A stretch of DNA of 64,000 nt, taken from contig NZ_FREZ01000010.1 in NCBI RefSeq assembly GCF_900143525.1, positions 1-64,000 on the forward strand. Reading direction: 5' to 3'. The translations under genes were made by a program, and so were the position numbers. Of the stretch, positions 17,758 to 27,228 are shown one piece after another (within the stretch, counting starts at the first letter, position 1; every line of letters begins with the position of its first letter). The DNA is from Ruegeria sp. Alg231-54 (GTDB lineage Bacteria > Pseudomonadota > Alphaproteobacteria > Rhodobacterales > Rhodobacteraceae). The notes beneath the pieces are model-generated. The model saw nothing but the letters and a program-made list of their open reading frames with translations. It did not search any database and was not told the DNA's origin.

Positions 17758-18621
17758 ATGAAGACAAGAGACATGAACCGGGACTGGATCGCCACCGCCG
17801 CAACGCTGAACAGCGCACTGCCATACCTACAACGCTATGACGGCGCTATTGTCGTCATTAAACTTGGCGGCCACGCCATGGGCAGTGACGAAGCCATGGA
17901 AAGCTTCGCCCGAGATGTCGTCCTGATGCGTCAGGTGGGCGTAAACCCGGTTGTCGTGCACGGCGGCGGTCCGATGATCAACGCGATGCTGGATAAGCTG
18001 GATATCCAGTCCGAATTCGTGAACGGCAAGCGTGTCACCGACAAAGCAACTGTTGAAGTAGTTGAGATGGTGCTGTCCGGCCTCGTGAACAAGCGCATCG
18101 TTCAGGCGATCAACGGTCAGGGCGGCTCGGCCGTGGGTCTGTCGGGCAAAGATGCGCAGTTGATGACTTGTGATCAGACCGATGAATCCCTGGGTTTTGT
18201 CGGAAGTCCCGCAGAGATGAACCCGAAAATTCTGCACGACCTGTTTGCACATGACGTAATCCCGGTGATCGCCCCGCTGGGTGCGGGCCGGAACGGGGAA
18301 ACCTTCAACGTCAATGGGGATACTGCCGCTGGTGCTATCGCATCCGCGCTAAAGGCCGATCGACTGCTGCTGTTGACCGATGTCTCGGGCGTCAAAAACG
18401 CAGCCGGGGACGTCGTGACCGAACTAAAGGCGGGTCAGATCCGCGAGATGACGTTGGACGGCACCATTGCCGGCGGCATGATACCCAAGACCGAAACGGC
18501 TCTGGACGCGCTGCACAGCGGGGTCCGTGCCGTGGTTATCCTTGACGGACGCGCGCCCAACGCCGTCTTGCTTGAACTTTATACAGAACACGGCGCCGGG
18601 TCGCTGATCCGACCGGACTGA
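17758..18621 (+). CDS. argB: acetylglutamate kinase
   Basis: A 287-residue amino-acid kinase: [13 protein letters not shown] (phosphate binding), [19 protein letters not shown] (acetylglutamate site), [15 protein letters not shown] and LTDVSGVKN, then a C-terminal [14 protein letters not shown]. It phosphorylates N-acetylglutamate in arginine biosynthesis. The length is normal for the arginine-sensitive type found in alphaproteobacteria. It stands alone, with no other arg gene in the window. Confidence 0.97.
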   Translation: MKTRDMNRDWIATAATLNSALPYLQRYDGAIVVIKLGGHAMGSDEAMESFARDVVLMRQVGVNPVVVHGGGPMINAMLDKLDIQSEFVNGKRVTDKATVEVVEMVLSGLVNKRIVQAINGQGGSAVGLSGKDAQLMTCDQTDESLGFVGSPAEMNPKILHDLFAHDVIPVIAPLGAGRNGETFNVNGDTAAGAIASALKADRLLLLTDVSGVKNAAGDVVTELKAGQIREMTLDGTIAGGMIPKTETALDALHSGVRAVVILDGRAPNAVLLELYTEHGAGSLIRPD

Positions 18622-18639
18622 GCCTTTGGCGGAGGAGAC

Positions 18640-19326
18640 ATGACCAAACGCCATCCCCCCTCCTCTGACCCGGCAGCGCTTAGCTATGCTGATATCGAAA
18701 AGGCTGCACAGGACGTTGGCCTGATCATCATGGGCGCGCTGCACCCTCGTTTTACAGACGCCAAGCAGTTGGAAGGCGGCACGCTGATCCTGCTGGGTGC
18801 TGGGGGGGCTTTCTGGCCTGCCCTAAAATCCTCACCTGAATGGCAAGGTGATGACCCGGTTGACCGTTGGTCGTCGCGTGTGGTGGGGCAGATGGCACAG
18901 GACTTATCCGCCGCAGCCTATTTTCCGTTTGGCGGCCCGCCCTATGCGCCCTTTATCGACTGGGCATTGAAATCGGGACGCACGTTCAGCAGCCCGGTGG
19001 GCGCTTTGGTGCACGATGAGGTCGGCATGATGATCTCATTCCGGGGTGCGCTGCATTTCACCAGCGAAATTCCCATACCCGCACCACCTGGCGCGTCCCC
19101 ATGCACCACCTGCGCCGCCCCCTGCGCACAGACATGCCCGGTCGGCGCTTTGAACAGTCGGGACTTTTATGATGTGTCGACCTGCCATGACCACCTGTCC
19201 ACTCCTGAAGGGCAAACCTGCATGACCGGCGGTTGTCTTGTGCGACTGTCCTGTCCTCTCAGCTCGGGTGCAGGGCGTGATCCCGAACAATCCGCGCATC
19301 ACATGAGAGCATTTCACCCATCATGA
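18640..19326 (+). CDS. ferredoxin-like iron-sulfur protein
   Basis: A 228-residue protein. The N-terminal two-thirds resembles the cofactor-binding part of QueG-like or MMACHC-like proteins (FGGPPYAPFIDWALKSGR). The C-terminus carries cysteine clusters CTTCAAPCAQTCPVGAL and CMTGGCLVRLSCP. The first resembles one 4Fe-4S motif; the second is non-standard, so two clusters are not certain. It starts 18 bp after argB and overlaps the phosphatase gene by 4 bp. The electron partner is unknown. Confidence 0.75.
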   Translation: MTKRHPPSSDPAALSYADIEKAAQDVGLIIMGALHPRFTDAKQLEGGTLILLGAGGAFWPALKSSPEWQGDDPVDRWSSRVVGQMAQDLSAAAYFPFGGPPYAPFIDWALKSGRTFSSPVGALVHDEVGMMISFRGALHFTSEIPIPAPPGASPCTTCAAPCAQTCPVGALNSRDFYDVSTCHDHLSTPEGQTCMTGGCLVRLSCPLSSGAGRDPEQSAHHMRAFHPS

Positions 19327-19820
19327 CCCGCACTCTGATCCTGACACGCCACGCGAAATCCAGTTGCGACAGTATGGCCCTTGCCGATCATGATCGCCCC
19401 CTGAACAAGCGCGGGCGCAGGTCGGCCTCGGCGATTGCGGCGTGGCTGTGTGAAAACGACTGGCTGCCGGATGAAGTTCTTAGCTCAAGTTCGGTCAGAA
19501 CGCGCGAGACGTGGGAGAGGATGGGCCTGCAGGCAGATAGCGTTTGCTTTCAGCGAACGCTTTATCATGCGGACCCCGCAGATATGCTGCTTGAATTATC
19601 GGGCGCGACGAAACAAACCGTTTTGATGCTGGGCCACAATCCCGGCATTGCCGCTTTTGCTACCCAAATCGTTAAGCACCCGCCGGATCACGCCCGGTTC
19701 TACGACTACCCAACCTGTGCAACAGCTGTGATCCGCTTTGACATCGAAGATTGGTCCGGTGTCCGGTGGCACAGCGGCGATGTACTGGGGTTTGCTATTC
19801 CACGCGAGCTGCTGGAATAG
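19323..19820 (+). CDS. SixA-type histidine phosphatase
   Basis: A 165-residue protein with the histidine-phosphatase signature RHAKSS near the N-terminus (catalytic His), RPLNKRGRRSA, SSVRTRETWERM and the second catalytic histidine in LMLGHNPGI. SixA-type enzymes remove phosphate from phosphohistidine in phosphotransfer proteins. The substrate here is unknown. It overlaps the ferredoxin gene by 4 bp and ends at a terminator shared with the convergent bztD. Confidence 0.88.
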   Translation: MTRTLILTRHAKSSCDSMALADHDRPLNKRGRRSASAIAAWLCENDWLPDEVLSSSSVRTRETWERMGLQADSVCFQRTLYHADPADMLLELSGATKQTVLMLGHNPGIAAFATQIVKHPPDHARFYDYPTCATAVIRFDIEDWSGVRWHSGDVLGFAIPRELLE

Positions 19821-19852
19821 AAAAAGGCGAGGCCAAAGCCCCGCCTTTTCCT
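19821..19852. terminator. bidirectional terminator between the phosphatase gene and bztD
   Basis: An A-run, stem AAAGGCG...CGCCTTT with an inner GGC/GCC pairing around CAAA, then a T-run. The symmetry gives T-runs on both strands, fitting convergent transcripts of the phosphatase gene (rightward) and bztD (leftward). Confidence 0.85.
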
Positions 19853-19868
19853 GAATTGGTAACCGGGT

Positions 19869-20660
19869 TCAGTGCCCCAGAATCTGGCTCAGGAACAGCT
19901 TGGTCCGTTCGCTCTGCGGGTTGTTGAAGAACTCTTCCGGTTCATTCTGTTCCACGATCTGACCGGCATCCATAAAGATCACGCGGTTGGCGACCTGACG
20001 AGCAAAGCCCATCTCGTGCGTGACGCACAGCATGGTCATGCCTTCCTCGGCCAGCTCGATCATGGTGTCGAGCACCTCTTTGATCATCTCAGGGTCCAGC
20101 GCCGATGTCGGTTCATCGAACAACATGATCCGCGGCATCATGCACAGCGAGCGGGCAATCGCCACACGCTGCTGCTGACCACCCGAAAGCTGACCGGGAT
20201 ACTTATCCGCCTGTTCGGGTATTTTCACCTTTTCCAGGAAGTGCATCGCGCGCTCTTCGGCCTCTTTCTTGGGCGTCTTGCGCACCCAGATCGGGGCCAG
20301 CGTGCAGTTCTCCAGAATGGTAAGATGCGGGAACAGGTTAAAGTGCTGGAACACCATCCCAACCTCGGACCGGATCTTGTCGATGTTCTTGAGGTCATTC
20401 GACAACTCGGTCCCATCCACCATGATCGTGCCCTGCTGGTGCTCCTCCAGCGCGTTCAGGCAACGGATCAATGTGGACTTCCCGGAACCGGAAGGCCCCG
20501 CGATCACGATCCGCTCGCCCTGATTGACGGTCAGGTTGATGTCGCGCAGCACGTGGAAAGATCCGTACCACTTGTTCATGTTGTTGATTTCGATGGCGAC
20601 CTCGTCGCTCACCTGCATCTTCGAGCGATCGATTTGACGGTCAATTGCAAGTTCAGACAT
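19869..20660 (-). CDS. bztD: polar amino-acid ABC transporter ATPase
   Basis: A 263-residue ABC ATPase: Walker [11 protein letters not shown]-loop [16 protein letters not shown], signature LSGGQQQR, Walker [16 protein letters not shown] and H-loop VTHEMGFA. It powers uptake of acidic and amide amino acids. It is the last gene of an operon in the order bztA-bztB-bztC-bztD, as described for Rhodobacter capsulatus glutamate/glutamine/aspartate/asparagine uptake (also called aapJQMP in rhizobia). Confidence 0.94.
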   Translation of the reverse strand: MSELAIDRQIDRSKMQVSDEVAIEINNMNKWYGSFHVLRDINLTVNQGERIVIAGPSGSGKSTLIRCLNALEEHQQGTIMVDGTELSNDLKNIDKIRSEVGMVFQHFNLFPHLTILENCTLAPIWVRKTPKKEAEERAMHFLEKVKIPEQADKYPGQLSGGQQQRVAIARSLCMMPRIMLFDEPTSALDPEMIKEVLDTMIELAEEGMTMLCVTHEMGFARQVANRVIFMDAGQIVEQNEPEEFFNNPQSERTKLFLSQILGH

Positions 20661-20672
20661 ATGTTGAACTCC

Positions 20673-21977
20673 TTAATGGTGGCCAGTCTGAAGCTTGCGC
20701 TCCAGATACATGGAGTAACGGGACATGGAGAAGCAGACGACGAAGAACAGCGCCGCGATGAACGCGAACAGTTCCCAGTAGATGCCATTCCAGGCGGTGT
20801 CGGCGCGGATGGCAGATGCCAGTCCGATCACGTCGAACAGTCCGATGATCGACACCAGTGTCGTATCCTTGAAGATCCCGATGAATGTGCTCACGATGCC
20901 CGGAATTGAGATTTTCAGGGCTTGCGGCATGATGATCAGTCGCTGTGCTTGCCAGTAGTTCAGGCCGAGACTGTCGGCACCTTCATACTGACCCCGTGGC
21001 AGGGCAGCCAGACCACCCCGGATCACCTCGGCCATATATGCGGCCGAGAACAGGGTCATCATGATCATCACCCGCAGGATGATGTCAAAGTTTGTGCCCG
21101 GCGGCAGGAACAGGTTCAGCAGCAGCGAGGCCACGAACAACAGCGTGATCAGCGGCACACCGCGAATGAACTCGATAAAGCCCACGCACAGGTACTTGAC
21201 GATCATCAGGTCGGACTGACGGCCCAGCGCCAGTACAATTCCGATCGGCAACGAGACACCAATGGCCACGACACCCAGCAGGATCGCCAGCATGAAGCCA
21301 CCGAACTGACGGCTTTGTACGGCTTCGATACCGATTGGCAGGACCGAGTCCAGCGCACCGACGAAATAGCTGGACAGAACCAGCCACCAGATAACCGACG
21401 CTGCGACACCCGCAATCATGCCAAACAGACCGCTCAGTTGTTTGCTGACAAGGGTGTAGACACCCCAACCGACAACAAACCCCAACGCTGCCGCGATCGG
21501 TCCCCAAATGGTGCCGCCCCACATCAGGAACGGCATCAGGAACGGATAAATCGCAGTGACGATCAGCATCTTGGACGACACACGATCCGAGTACAGGACC
21601 GGGGCCAATGCGACCAACAGCAGGATCAGCGATACAATCGGACGCCAGTACAGGTGGCTCGGGTAGAACCCGAACAGCAACTGCAACCAGCGGTCATTGA
21701 TCACCGCCCAGCAGGCATGGCCATGGGTTGAACCCCAGGTGGCAATCATGATCTCGCGGCATTCGTTCAGCGAGTTGGCGTTCCAGACAGACTGAAAGAT
21801 CCAAGGCAGAACACCCGACAACACGTACCAGATCGCGTAAAGCGAAACCAACGTCAGGATCGAGTTAAACCAGCCTGAGAACAGATTGTGCCTGATCCAC
21901 CCGATTGCTCCGACTTCGGACGCTGGCGGGGCTTGTTCCGGCAACATTTCCGTGCGGACAAATGAAACATCACTCAT
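20673..21977 (-). CDS. bztC: polar amino-acid ABC transporter permease
   Basis: A 434-residue permease, about eight membrane spans, with the EAA loop EGADSLGLNYWQAQRLIIMP and QALKISIPGIVSTFIGIFKD near the C-terminus. The long N-terminal extension before the permease core is typical for BztC/AapM. The start is the ATG before SDVSFVRTEM, one base after the bztB stop, which implies coupled translation; an earlier in-frame ATG lies inside bztB. Confidence 0.93.
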   Translation of the reverse strand: MSDVSFVRTEMLPEQAPPASEVGAIGWIRHNLFSGWFNSILTLVSLYAIWYVLSGVLPWIFQSVWNANSLNECREIMIATWGSTHGHACWAVINDRWLQLLFGFYPSHLYWRPIVSLILLLVALAPVLYSDRVSSKMLIVTAIYPFLMPFLMWGGTIWGPIAAALGFVVGWGVYTLVSKQLSGLFGMIAGVAASVIWWLVLSSYFVGALDSVLPIGIEAVQSRQFGGFMLAILLGVVAIGVSLPIGIVLALGRQSDLMIVKYLCVGFIEFIRGVPLITLLFVASLLLNLFLPPGTNFDIILRVMIMMTLFSAAYMAEVIRGGLAALPRGQYEGADSLGLNYWQAQRLIIMPQALKISIPGIVSTFIGIFKDTTLVSIIGLFDVIGLASAIRADTAWNGIYWELFAFIAALFFVVCFSMSRYSMYLERKLQTGHH

Positions 21978-21978
21978 A

Positions 21979-23247
21979 TTACCGCTCCACCAGTTTGACA
22001 CGGTTGTTGTACCAGTTCATCACCGCTGAAATGCTCAGCGAGATGGCCAGATAGACCAGCATCAGCAGCAGAACGCATTCCAGCTCGCGGCCGGTCTGGT
22101 TCATGGTGATGCCACCCAGGGTCCCCGTGATGTCCATGTATCCGACCGCAATCGCCAGCGACGAGTTCTTGGTCAGGTTCAGATAGTTCGAGATCATCGG
22201 CGGGATGATCACCCGCAGCGCCTGAGGCAGGATAACCAGCCGCATGGTGCGACCCGGACGCAAGCCCAGCGCAGACGCAGCTTCGGTCTGACCCTTGGAA
22301 ATAGCCAGAATGCCGGCGCGTACGATCTCGGCGATGAAGGCCGCCGTATATAGCGACAAAGCCAGCCATAGCGCGATCAGAGAGTTGCGCATATGCGTGC
22401 CGCCTCTGAAATTGAATCCTTTCAATTCCGGGTATCCAAGGTGTAAGCCCAGTGCAGTCATCAGGATGATCATCGGGACGAACAGAATGCCCAGCTGGAT
22501 ATGCCAGATCTTAGGACGGTCGCCGGTTGATTCCTGTGTGGCGGCGGCCCAGGCGGACACTTTGCGCATGGTAAAGATGCTGCCACCCAGAACGACCAGA
22601 AACGCGACCAGATCCAGCGAAATATCAAACCGAAGGCTTGATGTTCCGAACAAGTGAATGTCGCCCAAACTACGCGAGAACAGGAACTCAGGGATATACA
22701 CACCCCGATTGGTAACGGCGACAGTGTTGAACAGATCCATCGTTGCCGTTGGGTTATCACCTCGGAACGCATTGGGTGCCGGCAAGCCTTCGATCAAAAT
22801 GGCCATGGCCAGAACGATCCAAAGCAGGACAGGAACGTTACGGAAAATCTCGACATAGAAGGTCATGATGCGCGCGACCAACCAGTTGTTCGACAGACGC
22901 AGCACGCCGACAAAAACGCCGACTATCGTCGCCGTGATACACCCTAGAACTGCAACAACCAGCGTGTTCAGCAAACCGATGAACGCGGCGCGAAGATGGC
23001 TGTCCTGTGAGGTGTATTCCAGCAATCGCTGGTTAATGTCATAACTTGCGGATTCTGCAAAAAAACCGAATTCGACCGGTTTTCCCAAACCTTCAAGGTT
23101 TTGAATGGTATTTGAGATGATCCAGGCTGCCAGAAGCATGAAACCGATTAATGCAATGACCTGAATGGTCGCTGATCGGTACCGCGTATCGTAAAGGAGC
23201 ATGGACAGCCGGAACTGCTCCTTCGGCGGGTCAGTGAGAGTCGTCAT
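21979..23247 (-). CDS. bztB: polar amino-acid ABC transporter permease
   Basis: A 422-residue permease, multi-span, with VEIFRNVPVLLWIVLAMAI, the EAA loop GQTEAASALGLRPGRTMRLV, and the conserved SNYLNLTKNSSLAIAVGYMD. It pairs with BztC to form the transmembrane channel for the binding protein BztA. A terminator-like hairpin separates it from bztA, which probably lowers permease expression relative to the binding protein. Confidence 0.93.
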   Translation of the reverse strand: MTTLTDPPKEQFRLSMLLYDTRYRSATIQVIALIGFMLLAAWIISNTIQNLEGLGKPVEFGFFAESASYDINQRLLEYTSQDSHLRAAFIGLLNTLVVAVLGCITATIVGVFVGVLRLSNNWLVARIMTFYVEIFRNVPVLLWIVLAMAILIEGLPAPNAFRGDNPTATMDLFNTVAVTNRGVYIPEFLFSRSLGDIHLFGTSSLRFDISLDLVAFLVVLGGSIFTMRKVSAWAAATQESTGDRPKIWHIQLGILFVPMIILMTALGLHLGYPELKGFNFRGGTHMRNSLIALWLALSLYTAAFIAEIVRAGILAISKGQTEAASALGLRPGRTMRLVILPQALRVIIPPMISNYLNLTKNSSLAIAVGYMDITGTLGGITMNQTGRELECVLLLMLVYLAISLSISAVMNWYNNRVKLVER

Positions 23248-23333
23248 GACCTATGTATTTCCCCGTGCATCCCGTTTTTTGCCGGCGAAGTTGATCTTCG
23301 CTCAATCCATCCGGGAGTGTTTCTTATTTATGG

Positions 23334-23365
23334 AAAAAGGGCGCAGGTTGCCCCGCGCCCTTTCC
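23334..23365 (-). terminator. hairpin between bztA and bztB
   Basis: Read leftward: GGGCGC, a short loop, GCGCCC and a five-T run, just after the bztA stop and about 90 bp before the bztB start. It looks like an intrinsic terminator. As bztBCD have no obvious separate promoter, it probably acts as a partial attenuator giving excess BztA; this is inference from position. Confidence 0.75.
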
Positions 23366-23373
23366 CGTGGATT

Positions 23374-24390
23374 TTAGCGGAACGGCGGCGAATACAGCAG
23401 ACCACCATCGGTCCACTGGGCATTCAGGCCGCGCGCAAGACCAATCGGAGTTTCTTCACCGATGTTCTTGGCAAACACTTCGCCATAGTTACCACCCGCC
23501 TTGATTGCGCTTGCTGCCCAATCTGCGTTCAGACCCAACATCTCACCCAGAGTACCTTCGGTACCCAGCAGACGGTTTACTTCCGGATTGTCGGTGCCAG
23601 CGCTCAGCTCGTCGATGTTTGCCGAGGTCACGCCCAGCTCTTCAGCCGAAACCAGCGCGTTCAGAGTCCAGCGGACAACGTCGCCCCACTCGTGATCGCC
23701 ATGGCGGACCAGCGGGCCCAGCGGCTCTTTCGAGATGATTTCAGGCAGCAGGACGTGATCACCGGGGTTTTCGAACGTGGCGCGGGTTGCAGCCAGGCCC
23801 GATGCGTCGGTGGTGTAAACGTCACATGCGCCAGCCAGATACTGCTGTTGCGCTTCGGCGTTGGTTTCGATCGGAACCGGCTCGTAGCTGATGTTGTTGG
23901 CACGGAAGAAATCGGCCAGGTTCAGCTCGGTGGTGGTGCCGGTTTGGATGCAGACGGTCGCGCCGTCCAGTTCCTTGGCCGAGCTTACGCCCAGTGCTTT
24001 TGGAACCATGAAGCCCTGGCCGTCATAGTAGTTGACGCCAGCAAATTCGAACTTCAGGTCGACATCGCGGCTGAAGGTCCATGTGGTGTTACGTGCCAGC
24101 ATATCGATCTCACCAGAAGCCAGCGCAGTAAAGCGCGTCTTACCGGTGGTCGGCACAAACTCAACAGCGCTGGAATCACCCAGAACGGCCGCGGCGACGG
24201 CACGGCAGACTGCGACGTCAAAACCTTGCCATTCGCCATTCGCGTCAGGCAGCGAAAAGCCGGCCAGTCCCGAGGACACGCCACAGTTCAGCTTGCCGCG
24301 CGCTTTGACGTCGTCAACAGTGCCCGCTGTCGCTGCCGCAGCAGCCAGACCGGCAACTGTGGCCACGCCCAAAATTACGGATTTTTTCAT
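23374..24390 (-). CDS. bztA: periplasmic amino-acid-binding protein
   Basis: A 338-residue solute-binding protein. An N-terminal signal peptide (KKSVILGVATVAGLAAAAAT, likely cut after AGT) precedes a type-2 binding fold with KLNCGVSSGLAGFSLPD, NGEWQGFDVAVCRAVAAAVLG, TRFTALASGEIDML and GTTTELNLADFF. It binds polar amino acids for the Bzt system. The start is the ATG after a clear GAAGAGGT site; a longer frame upstream has no signal-like sequence. It leads the operon. Confidence 0.95.
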   Translation of the reverse strand: MKKSVILGVATVAGLAAAAATAGTVDDVKARGKLNCGVSSGLAGFSLPDANGEWQGFDVAVCRAVAAAVLGDSSAVEFVPTTGKTRFTALASGEIDMLARNTTWTFSRDVDLKFEFAGVNYYDGQGFMVPKALGVSSAKELDGATVCIQTGTTTELNLADFFRANNISYEPVPIETNAEAQQQYLAGACDVYTTDASGLAATRATFENPGDHVLLPEIISKEPLGPLVRHGDHEWGDVVRWTLNALVSAEELGVTSANIDELSAGTDNPEVNRLLGTEGTLGEMLGLNADWAASAIKAGGNYGEVFAKNIGEETPIGLARGLNAQWTDGGLLYSPPFR

Positions 24391-24598
24391 CTTTACCTCT
24401 TCCTGTTTACCCGCCCCTATTCCGGGACGGCTCTGTCCGGCACCTCTGGCACCAGAAAGGTTACTCCAAAGGTGTCTCCCCTTTAGTGGGCATGAGTTTG
24501 CTCGCATTCATAAACAAACGTCAAGGGTCGGATCAGGGAAAACGATGAGTCAACTCAGCGATGACCGGATCTGTGTCAAAATTTGATGCTCAATAGGC

Positions 24599-25306
24599 TC
24601 AGATAGAGATTTCAATGAACCGTTTAGCGTGTAGAAACGCAGCTTTTTTGATCTCGGCAACCGCATGCGCCTCGTCATCGTGGCCCCATTGTTCGGTTTG
24701 CCAGGCCTCGTCGAGCCTTGAGACGTCCCAAATTTCCTCGGCCGCGCGCCAGTTCAGGGCGGCGGCAAATCCCAGTACCAGTGAGCCGGACAGGCTGACC
24801 AGATCGTGGAAGGCGGCGAGCTGGAAGTCGTTGAATTCGTGTACGCGGCCTCGAAGTGTGCTGAGCGCTTCGGCTGACTGTGGCTGATGCAGCACACCAA
24901 CCACAGGAACCAATCGCGCGGCTAGGGTTTCAGCTGCCCAATCCAGGGCCGGGTCCCACTGATCTGCCTGTCGCTGCTGCAACGTTTGCGGGTGTGTCGC
25001 CCGGTAACACAACAAATCCGAATCGCCGTAATCGGCCAGCATGTCCGCAACCTCGGCGTGCTGATGACGCACTTTGTCGATGGCCGCATTTGCAGACCGG
25101 GTAAACGGCATCAGGGTCGGATCGACCTCTTTTTCCTGCGCATCCCATTCTGCAGCAACCGAGTCAGCCATTGCCTGCGTCGGCAGGATCAATGCGGCCT
25201 TGGCCGGGGTCTTGACCCGGCGACCGTCCAGTTCGACGGTGTATCCATCTTCCGCTGGGACAACCGTGCTTGCGGTCCAAAATCGCTTGGGCTTCCAGTC
25301 ACTCAT
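24599..25306 (-). CDS. ATP12-family chaperone
   Basis: A 235-residue protein with SDWKPKRFWTASTVVP at the start, the VELDGRRVKTPAKAALILPT segment, AAEWDAQEKEVDPTLMPFTR, and YGDSDLLCYRA. This is the ATP12 family, which helps assemble the F1-ATPase alpha subunit in mitochondria and is conserved in alphaproteobacteria. The start is the ATG 4 bp after the stop of the HAD gene upstream, so these two are probably cotranscribed. Confidence 0.92.
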   Translation of the reverse strand: MSDWKPKRFWTASTVVPAEDGYTVELDGRRVKTPAKAALILPTQAMADSVAAEWDAQEKEVDPTLMPFTRSANAAIDKVRHQHAEVADMLADYGDSDLLCYRATHPQTLQQRQADQWDPALDWAAETLAARLVPVVGVLHQPQSAEALSTLRGRVHEFNDFQLAAFHDLVSLSGSLVLGFAAALNWRAAEEIWDVSRLDEAWQTEQWGHDDEAHAVAEIKKAAFLHAKRFIEISI

Positions 25307-25310
25307 GTCT

Positions 25311-25982
25311 TCAGGTCCAGATACTATCCAGCGCACGGGGCAACTGGTCAAAATTTTCAATTATACAGGCCGCGCCGTTCAGGGCTGATCGGTCATGATA
25401 TCCCCAGGATACGCCGATCCCGGCTACTCCGGCAGCCCGCGCCATATCCATGTCGAACCGGGTATCGCCGATCATCACCGTATCCGCCGCAGAAACTCCC
25501 GTTTCAGAACGGGCTGTGTCGATCATCGACGGATGCGGTTTCGAGGGGTGATGGTCGGCAACCTGCCGGGTCACGAAATAGCGCTCCAGATCATGTGCTT
25601 CGATCAAGGCATCCAGGCCGCGTTGGGATTTTCCGGTGGCCACACCCAGCAGCACCTCGGGGATGTCATGCAGGGTTTCGATTACGTTCCGCGCGCCGGG
25701 ATAGAGCGGTGAGCTTGCGGCCCCCTGCTCCAAACGGTTTGCGTGATAGGCCTGTTTGTAGCCCTCAACCAGATTGTATTGAACCGTTTCGCTCTGCTCG
25801 GGCGCAAGCTGGGCCATTGCATTGGGCAAGGACAGACCGACGATGGACAAAATCGCAGTGCGGTCGGGGACCGTCAGTGAAAGGGCCCTAAAACTGGCGG
25901 TCATCGCCGCGACAATGCTGCCCTGGCTGTCGACAAGGGTTCCGTCCACATCGAAAAGCACCAAACGCAAGGGTGCGCTCAT
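25311..25982 (-). CDS. HAD-family phosphatase
   Basis: A 223-residue protein with HAD motif I LVLFDVDGTLVDSQG, motif II LLGVATGKSQRG, the HHPSKPHPSM segment and motif IV MIGDTRFDMDMARAAG. It resembles the phosphoglycolate phosphatase group with a small helical cap; the substrate is not fixed by sequence. It overlaps the pseudouridine synthase gene by 4 bp. Confidence 0.9.
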   Translation of the reverse strand: MSAPLRLVLFDVDGTLVDSQGSIVAAMTASFRALSLTVPDRTAILSIVGLSLPNAMAQLAPEQSETVQYNLVEGYKQAYHANRLEQGAASSPLYPGARNVIETLHDIPEVLLGVATGKSQRGLDALIEAHDLERYFVTRQVADHHPSKPHPSMIDTARSETGVSAADTVMIGDTRFDMDMARAAGVAGIGVSWGYHDRSALNGAACIIENFDQLPRALDSIWT

Positions 25983-27022
25983 TGCAGTTCCTCGAACGGG
26001 TCTTCTGCGGCCAGATCTTCGGTCCAGCCGAACGTGTTCCAGCTGTGTTTCATATGCTCAGGCAGCGGAGCTTTAACGGTTATGGTCTTGCGCGTGACCG
26101 GATGCTGGAATGAGGCCTGCCGCGCGTGCAGGTGCAGCTTCTTGCTGATGACCCCGCCCAGTTGCGCGCCCCAACCGTCGCCCAGATTTTCCTGCCCCGA
26201 GCCACCGTATTTGCCATCGCCAACGATTGGGTGACCGATCGCCGCCATGTGCACCCTCAGCTGGTGCGTACGGCCGGTGATCGGCTCCATCGCCACCCAC
26301 GAGGCGCGCCCGGCCACGCGATACAGCGTTGCATACAACGTATGTGCGCGTTTCGCGCCCGGTGTGTCGTTGATTTCGTTCAGATGCACGGCGATCATCT
26401 TCTCGCCCTCACCCTGTTTGCCGTGACCGGAAGCCTTGACTAAACCAGTCTTGATCTCGCCCAGATACGGGGTCGGCACGCCAGCAACCAGCGCCCAATA
26501 GATCTTGCGTGTATCGCGGTGCCGGAAGGCGGCTGTCAGCCCCTTGGCGGCCTCGCGGGTGCGGGCCATCAGCAATACACCCGATGTGTCCTTGTCTAAG
26601 CGGTGCACAAGGCGCGGGTTTTCATCATAACCAAAGCGCAACGCCTCAGACAGGCCGTCCACGTGGCGGGTCTGGCCGCTGCCGCCCTGCACCGGAAGAC
26701 CCTGTGGCTTGTTCAGGGCCAGAACATGATCGTCGCGATAGATTACGCAGGACTGGATCATCTTGGCATCGGCATCCGAGATGCCCCGTTTGACCGCGAC
26801 CGGCTTGTGATCAGCATCCGGCAAAGGTGGCACGCGCACGACCTGCCCGACCTCAAGCCGGGTCGAGGCTTTGACCCGCCCGCCTTCCACGCGCACCTCA
26901 CCTTTGCGGCACATCTTTTCGATGCGGCCCTGGCTGACATGCGGGAACAGGCGGCGCAGCCACCGATCCAGCCGCTGGTCGCCGTCACCCTCTGCCACGG
27001 TGATCATCTGTACGCCGCTCAT
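25979..27022 (-). CDS. RluA-family 23S rRNA pseudouridine synthase, RluC-like
   Basis: A 347-residue protein with an S4 RNA-binding domain (QRLDRWLRRLFPHVSQGRIE, then RKGEVRVEGGRVKASTRLE) and a pseudouridine synthase domain with the catalytic RLVHRLDKDTSGVLLMAR, ITGRTHQLRVHMAAIGHPIV and a C-terminal LHLHARQASFQHP. The architecture fits RluC-type enzymes that modify 23S rRNA, but the exact sites cannot be assigned from sequence. It heads the synthase-HAD-ATP12 operon. Confidence 0.92.
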   Translation of the reverse strand: MSGVQMITVAEGDGDQRLDRWLRRLFPHVSQGRIEKMCRKGEVRVEGGRVKASTRLEVGQVVRVPPLPDADHKPVAVKRGISDADAKMIQSCVIYRDDHVLALNKPQGLPVQGGSGQTRHVDGLSEALRFGYDENPRLVHRLDKDTSGVLLMARTREAAKGLTAAFRHRDTRKIYWALVAGVPTPYLGEIKTGLVKASGHGKQGEGEKMIAVHLNEINDTPGAKRAHTLYATLYRVAGRASWVAMEPITGRTHQLRVHMAAIGHPIVGDGKYGGSGQENLGDGWGAQLGGVISKKLHLHARQASFQHPVTRKTITVKAPLPEHMKHSWNTFGWTEDLAAEDPFEELQ

Positions 27023-27228
27023 GCCGATATCCTCTGCGTCGCGCGGATTATCCGCCCGCCAAACAAGTGTGTAAGTGCCCTAGAAAACATGCGCGTCTGT
27101 GCCGTGCAAAAGGCCAAGAGTCAAGCCGGTCAAATTCCCGGGAAACCCAGGCGCCTGCGTTGTCTCGGCGTCGGATCACCTCTTGCTCGTTTGCGCATTC
27201 GTTCTTCAACGCATCACGCAACGGTATG

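Noticed and set aside
19872..20909. Long rightward frame opposite bztD
   Set aside because: Antisense shadow of a clear ABC ATPase, rich in His/Arg/Gln as expected from complement codons.
24546..24557. TGAGTCAACTCA palindrome upstream of bztA as an operator
   Set aside because: A single short palindrome far from the bztA start, with no regulator gene nearby; such a short match can arise by chance.
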